The notes under the pieces were generated by a model, which was not told the origin of the DNA, ran no database searches, and was given only the letters and a program-made list of their open reading frames with translations. Below, in pieces: positions 5,792-7,442 of a DNA stretch of 7,442 nucleotides (position 1 is its first letter; each line of letters opens with the position of its first letter). The stretch covers positions 2,293-9,734 of the forward strand of contig VBLN01000143.1 of NCBI GenBank assembly GCA_005878685.1. The letters run 5' to 3'. This DNA comes from Deltaproteobacteria bacterium (GTDB lineage: Bacteria; Desulfobacterota; Binatia; UBA9968). Both the position numbers and the translations under genes were made by a program.

Positions 5792-6711
5792 ATGAATGCA
5801 GGATGGAGAACTCTGGGCGCCTCGGTTATCGCCGGTCTCTTTGCTCTGGCTGTATCCGCGCACGTGTGGCCGCAAAGCTCGGCCGATGGCGATGACTTTC
5901 AGGTGACATTGCTTGGCACCGGCAGCCCGCCGCCGGTGATGAATCGCTTCGGACCCGGCGTGCTGGTACAGGTCGGCGGCCAGACGCTGCTGATCGATTG
6001 CGGGCGCGGCCTTACTCAACGCTTGTTTCAATTGGGCGTTAAGCTCGGAACAGCCAACAAGCTCTTCATCACGCACCTTCATTCCGATCATATCGTCGGC
6101 ATCCCCGATCTTTGGCTCACCGGCTGGCTGGAAACGCCTTTTGCCCAGCGCAAGGGGGCATTTCAGGTCTTCGGGCCGGCCGGCACCAGGAACATGATGG
6201 AAAGCCTGGAGAAGGCCTACGAGTGGGACATCAGAACCCGTATCGCCGATCAGAAGCTCGCCAAGGAGAACATCGCGGTTGGCGTCACCGAAATCAAGGA
6301 AGGCATCGTCTACGACCGCGATGGCGTGAAAGTCACTGCCTTCGAAGTCGATCGGTCGTCTTGTCGGGCGATACCCGGCTCAGCGAGAACCTTATCCGGT
6401 ATGCGACCGGCGCCGATCTCCTGATCCATTCGGTCGCCGCGGTCCGTGCGGAGTTGCTCGCCTCACCCGTGTTTCAGGCCATTCTTGCTCATCACACCAA
6501 ACCGGAGGAAGCGGGAGTCGTATTCACCCGGACCAAGCCAAAGCTTGCCGTGTTTTCCCATATCACTCTGCTCGGTACAGCGCAGGTGCCGGCAGTGACC
6601 GAGCAGGAAGTCTTCGAGCTTACGCGCAAGAACTACAGCGGCCCGCTGCTGGTGGGCGAAGACTTGATGGTCTTCCGCGTGGGACGTCAAGGCGTGAGCG
6701 TCAAGAAGTAG
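5792..6711 (+). pseudogene. Exported metallo-beta-lactamase-fold hydrolase, broken by deletion and frameshift
   Basis: The ATG at 5792, with a GGGCGGG leader, begins a hydrophobic signal-peptide-like segment (about residues 5-23), then GTGSP (42-45), LLIDCGRG (66-73) and the zinc-binding HLHSDH (95-100). This resembles the RNase Z/arylsulfatase-like branch of the MBL superfamily. The frame is sound up to TAFEVD (about 6352), then runs into noise and stops at 6424. The rest continues in another frame from about 6352 as SVVLSGDTRLSEN, with AHHTKPEEAG, KLAVFSHITLLG and GEDLMVFRVG, to TAG at 6711. Relatives have roughly 17 residues between the two parts (HG...GYR...DGR), so about 50-52 bases appear to be deleted. 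The lost piece includes a conserved histidine and the GYR substrate-side segment. The protein is probably inactive. The gene is followed closely by an attC-like site. Confidence 0.85.
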
Positions 6712-6735
6712 CTCGTGGCCCTCAATGAGCTCGGC

Positions 6736-6798
6736 GCCCAACCCGGCGCTCCAGCGGACGCGCCGAAAGCGGCGCGCCGCTGAAGACAACCGTTAACC
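6736..6798 (+). other. attC-like integron recombination site (lone)
   Basis: GCCCAAC (6736-6742) fits the inverse core RYYYAAC. GTTAACC (6792-6798) fits the core GTTRRRY except at one base. Between them is a near-perfect hairpin: CAGCGG (6752-6757) pairs with CCGCTG (6777-6782), and GCGCCG (6760-6765) pairs with CGGCGC (6770-6775) around an AAAG loop. The asymmetric AC versus G between the two stem halves is just what short attC sites such as that of aadA cassettes show as extrahelical bases. Its orientation and position, 24 bp after the MBL stop, fit that gene being the cassette. A second, perfect core-like GTTAGGT is at 6840-6846. No integrase or second full attC is present in the window. 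Confidence 0.6.
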
Positions 6799-6878
6799 GC
6801 GTAATCGAATTGATTTCTCCTTCCATCGAATGATGTGCAGTTAGGTGTGTCGTGTAACGGCTCGCGCCAGGGGCCGGT

Positions 6879-6907
6879 TTGACAGCGTGCGGGCAAAAAG
6901 CTTTAAT
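6879..6907 (+). promoter_or_regulatory. Strong sigma70-like promoter of the Spy/CpxP-like gene
   Basis: TTGACA (6879-6884, perfect), a 17-base spacer and TTTAAT (6902-6907, five of six). It lies about 40 bases before the start codon at 6951, and the gene has an AAAGGAGG ribosome site. The pair is the best promoter in the window. Confidence 0.65.
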
Positions 6908-6950
6908 CTTCATAGATCGCAGCACGCGGTTTCCGATAAAGGAGGTTCTC

Positions 6951-7442
6951 ATGCGAAACCAAATGATCTTTATAGTGATAGGGGCAATTTTGTTCGTGCC
7001 CATGTCGGCGATGGGCGAGGGGCCTGCAAAGCCTGCCGCTTCCTTTCATGAGGAGATCAGCCAAGCCTGGGACCAACTGGGTCGCCAGCTCGGCCAGATA
7101 GGGGACCGCTGGCGCGAGCACTTTGCTTCAGGTGAAACGCGCGAGGAGCGGCCCTTGATCAGCTTCATGCTGCGCCATCGCGACCAGCTCGGCCTTTCTT
7201 CGGAGCAAGTTCAAGGACTGGAACGGCTAAGGAATGACTTTCAGCGCGAGGTCATCAAGTCGGAAGCCGACCTTCGGATTGCGGAGATGGATCTTTCCAA
7301 TCTTCTGAACGCCGATCCTGTGGATCTGCAAAAAGTGGAGACAAAGCTTCGTGAGGCGGAGCGGCTCAAAGCCGATCTTCGCTTTGGCCGGATTCGAACG
7401 ATCGAGAAGGGCAAGGCGCTCTTGAGCAAGGAGCAGCGCACC
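6951..7442 (+). CDS. Spy/CpxP-like periplasmic protein, 3' end outside the window
   Basis: An open frame of at least 164 codons that runs off the window end. It begins with a typical signal peptide (MRNQMIFIVIGAILFVPMSAMG), so the product is exported. The mature part is highly charged and helical: LISFMLRHRDQLGLSSEQVQGL (about 70-91), a long heptad-like stretch (92-150) and KALLSKEQR near the end. The two L-[ST]-x-EQ-like motifs separated by helices are the mark of the Spy/CpxP/ZraP (LTXXQ) superfamily of periplasmic ATP-independent chaperones and metal-stress proteins. The start is well supported by AAAGGAGG (6938-6945) five bases before ATG. Transcription probably starts at its own promoter. 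Assignment to a superfamily is fairly safe; the specific role (chaperone, metal sensing, envelope-stress feedback) is not shown. Confidence 0.78.
   Translation, partial: MRNQMIFIVIGAILFVPMSAMGEGPAKPAASFHEEISQAWDQLGRQLGQIGDRWREHFASGETREERPLISFMLRHRDQLGLSSEQVQGLERLRNDFQREVIKSEADLRIAEMDLSNLLNADPVDLQKVETKLREAERLKADLRFGRIRTIEKGKALLSKEQRT

Noticed and set aside
5792..6711. Programmed frameshifting to join the two MBL frames
   Set aside because: No slippery sequence is seen at the junction, and about 17 family residues are missing there, which a frameshift alone cannot explain.
1..7442. CRISPR array, tRNA, riboswitch or integron integrase
   Set aside because: No regularly spaced repeats, cloverleaf pattern, long conserved leader or tyrosine-recombinase motif was seen on either strand.

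Overview
The window is bacterial chromosome or accessory DNA of medium-high GC. No rRNA, tRNA or lineage marker is visible, so the source can only be guessed. The mix suggests a Gram-negative, environmental (probably uncultured) proteobacterium-like organism: a DUF6868-type membrane protein, a DapA-superfamily aldolase, IS1182-, IS91- and RAYT-type transposases, and an exported Spy/CpxP-like protein.

Layout. Positions 1-2200 hold four recognised genes, all on the minus strand. In transcription order they are a small antitoxin and a MazF/PemK-type toxin that overlap (2200 to 1660), a dihydrodipicolinate synthase/N-acetylneuraminate lyase-family aldolase with its own promoter (1405-494), and a two-helix membrane protein (308-51). 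A possible 51-residue ORF (1638-1483) lies between the toxin and the aldolase.

Positions 2200-5540 are a cluster of mobile elements. It contains an apparently complete IS1182-family element with matching inverted repeats (about 2407-4046). A REP-associated tyrosine transposase (RAYT) gene starts 35 bp beyond the right end of that element (4082-4924). Directly against it is the C-terminal third of an IS91-family transposase, cut just after the place where the catalytic tyrosine pair should be (4953-5366).

Positions 5540-7442 read on the plus strand. An exported metallo-beta-lactamase-fold gene is broken by an internal deletion with frameshift (5792-6711). It is followed 24 bp later by a hairpin with the architecture of an integron attC site (6736-6798). 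A strong sigma70-like promoter (TTGACA, 17 bp, TTTAAT) then drives a Spy/CpxP-like periplasmic protein that runs off the window end.

The genes do not form one pathway. The best reading is an accessory region built by successive insertions. The main points are the attC-like site next to a decayed MBL gene with no integrase in view, the abutting RAYT and IS91 remnants, and the TA pair whose antitoxin is not of the classical MazE type. I found no convincing undescribed multi-gene system.
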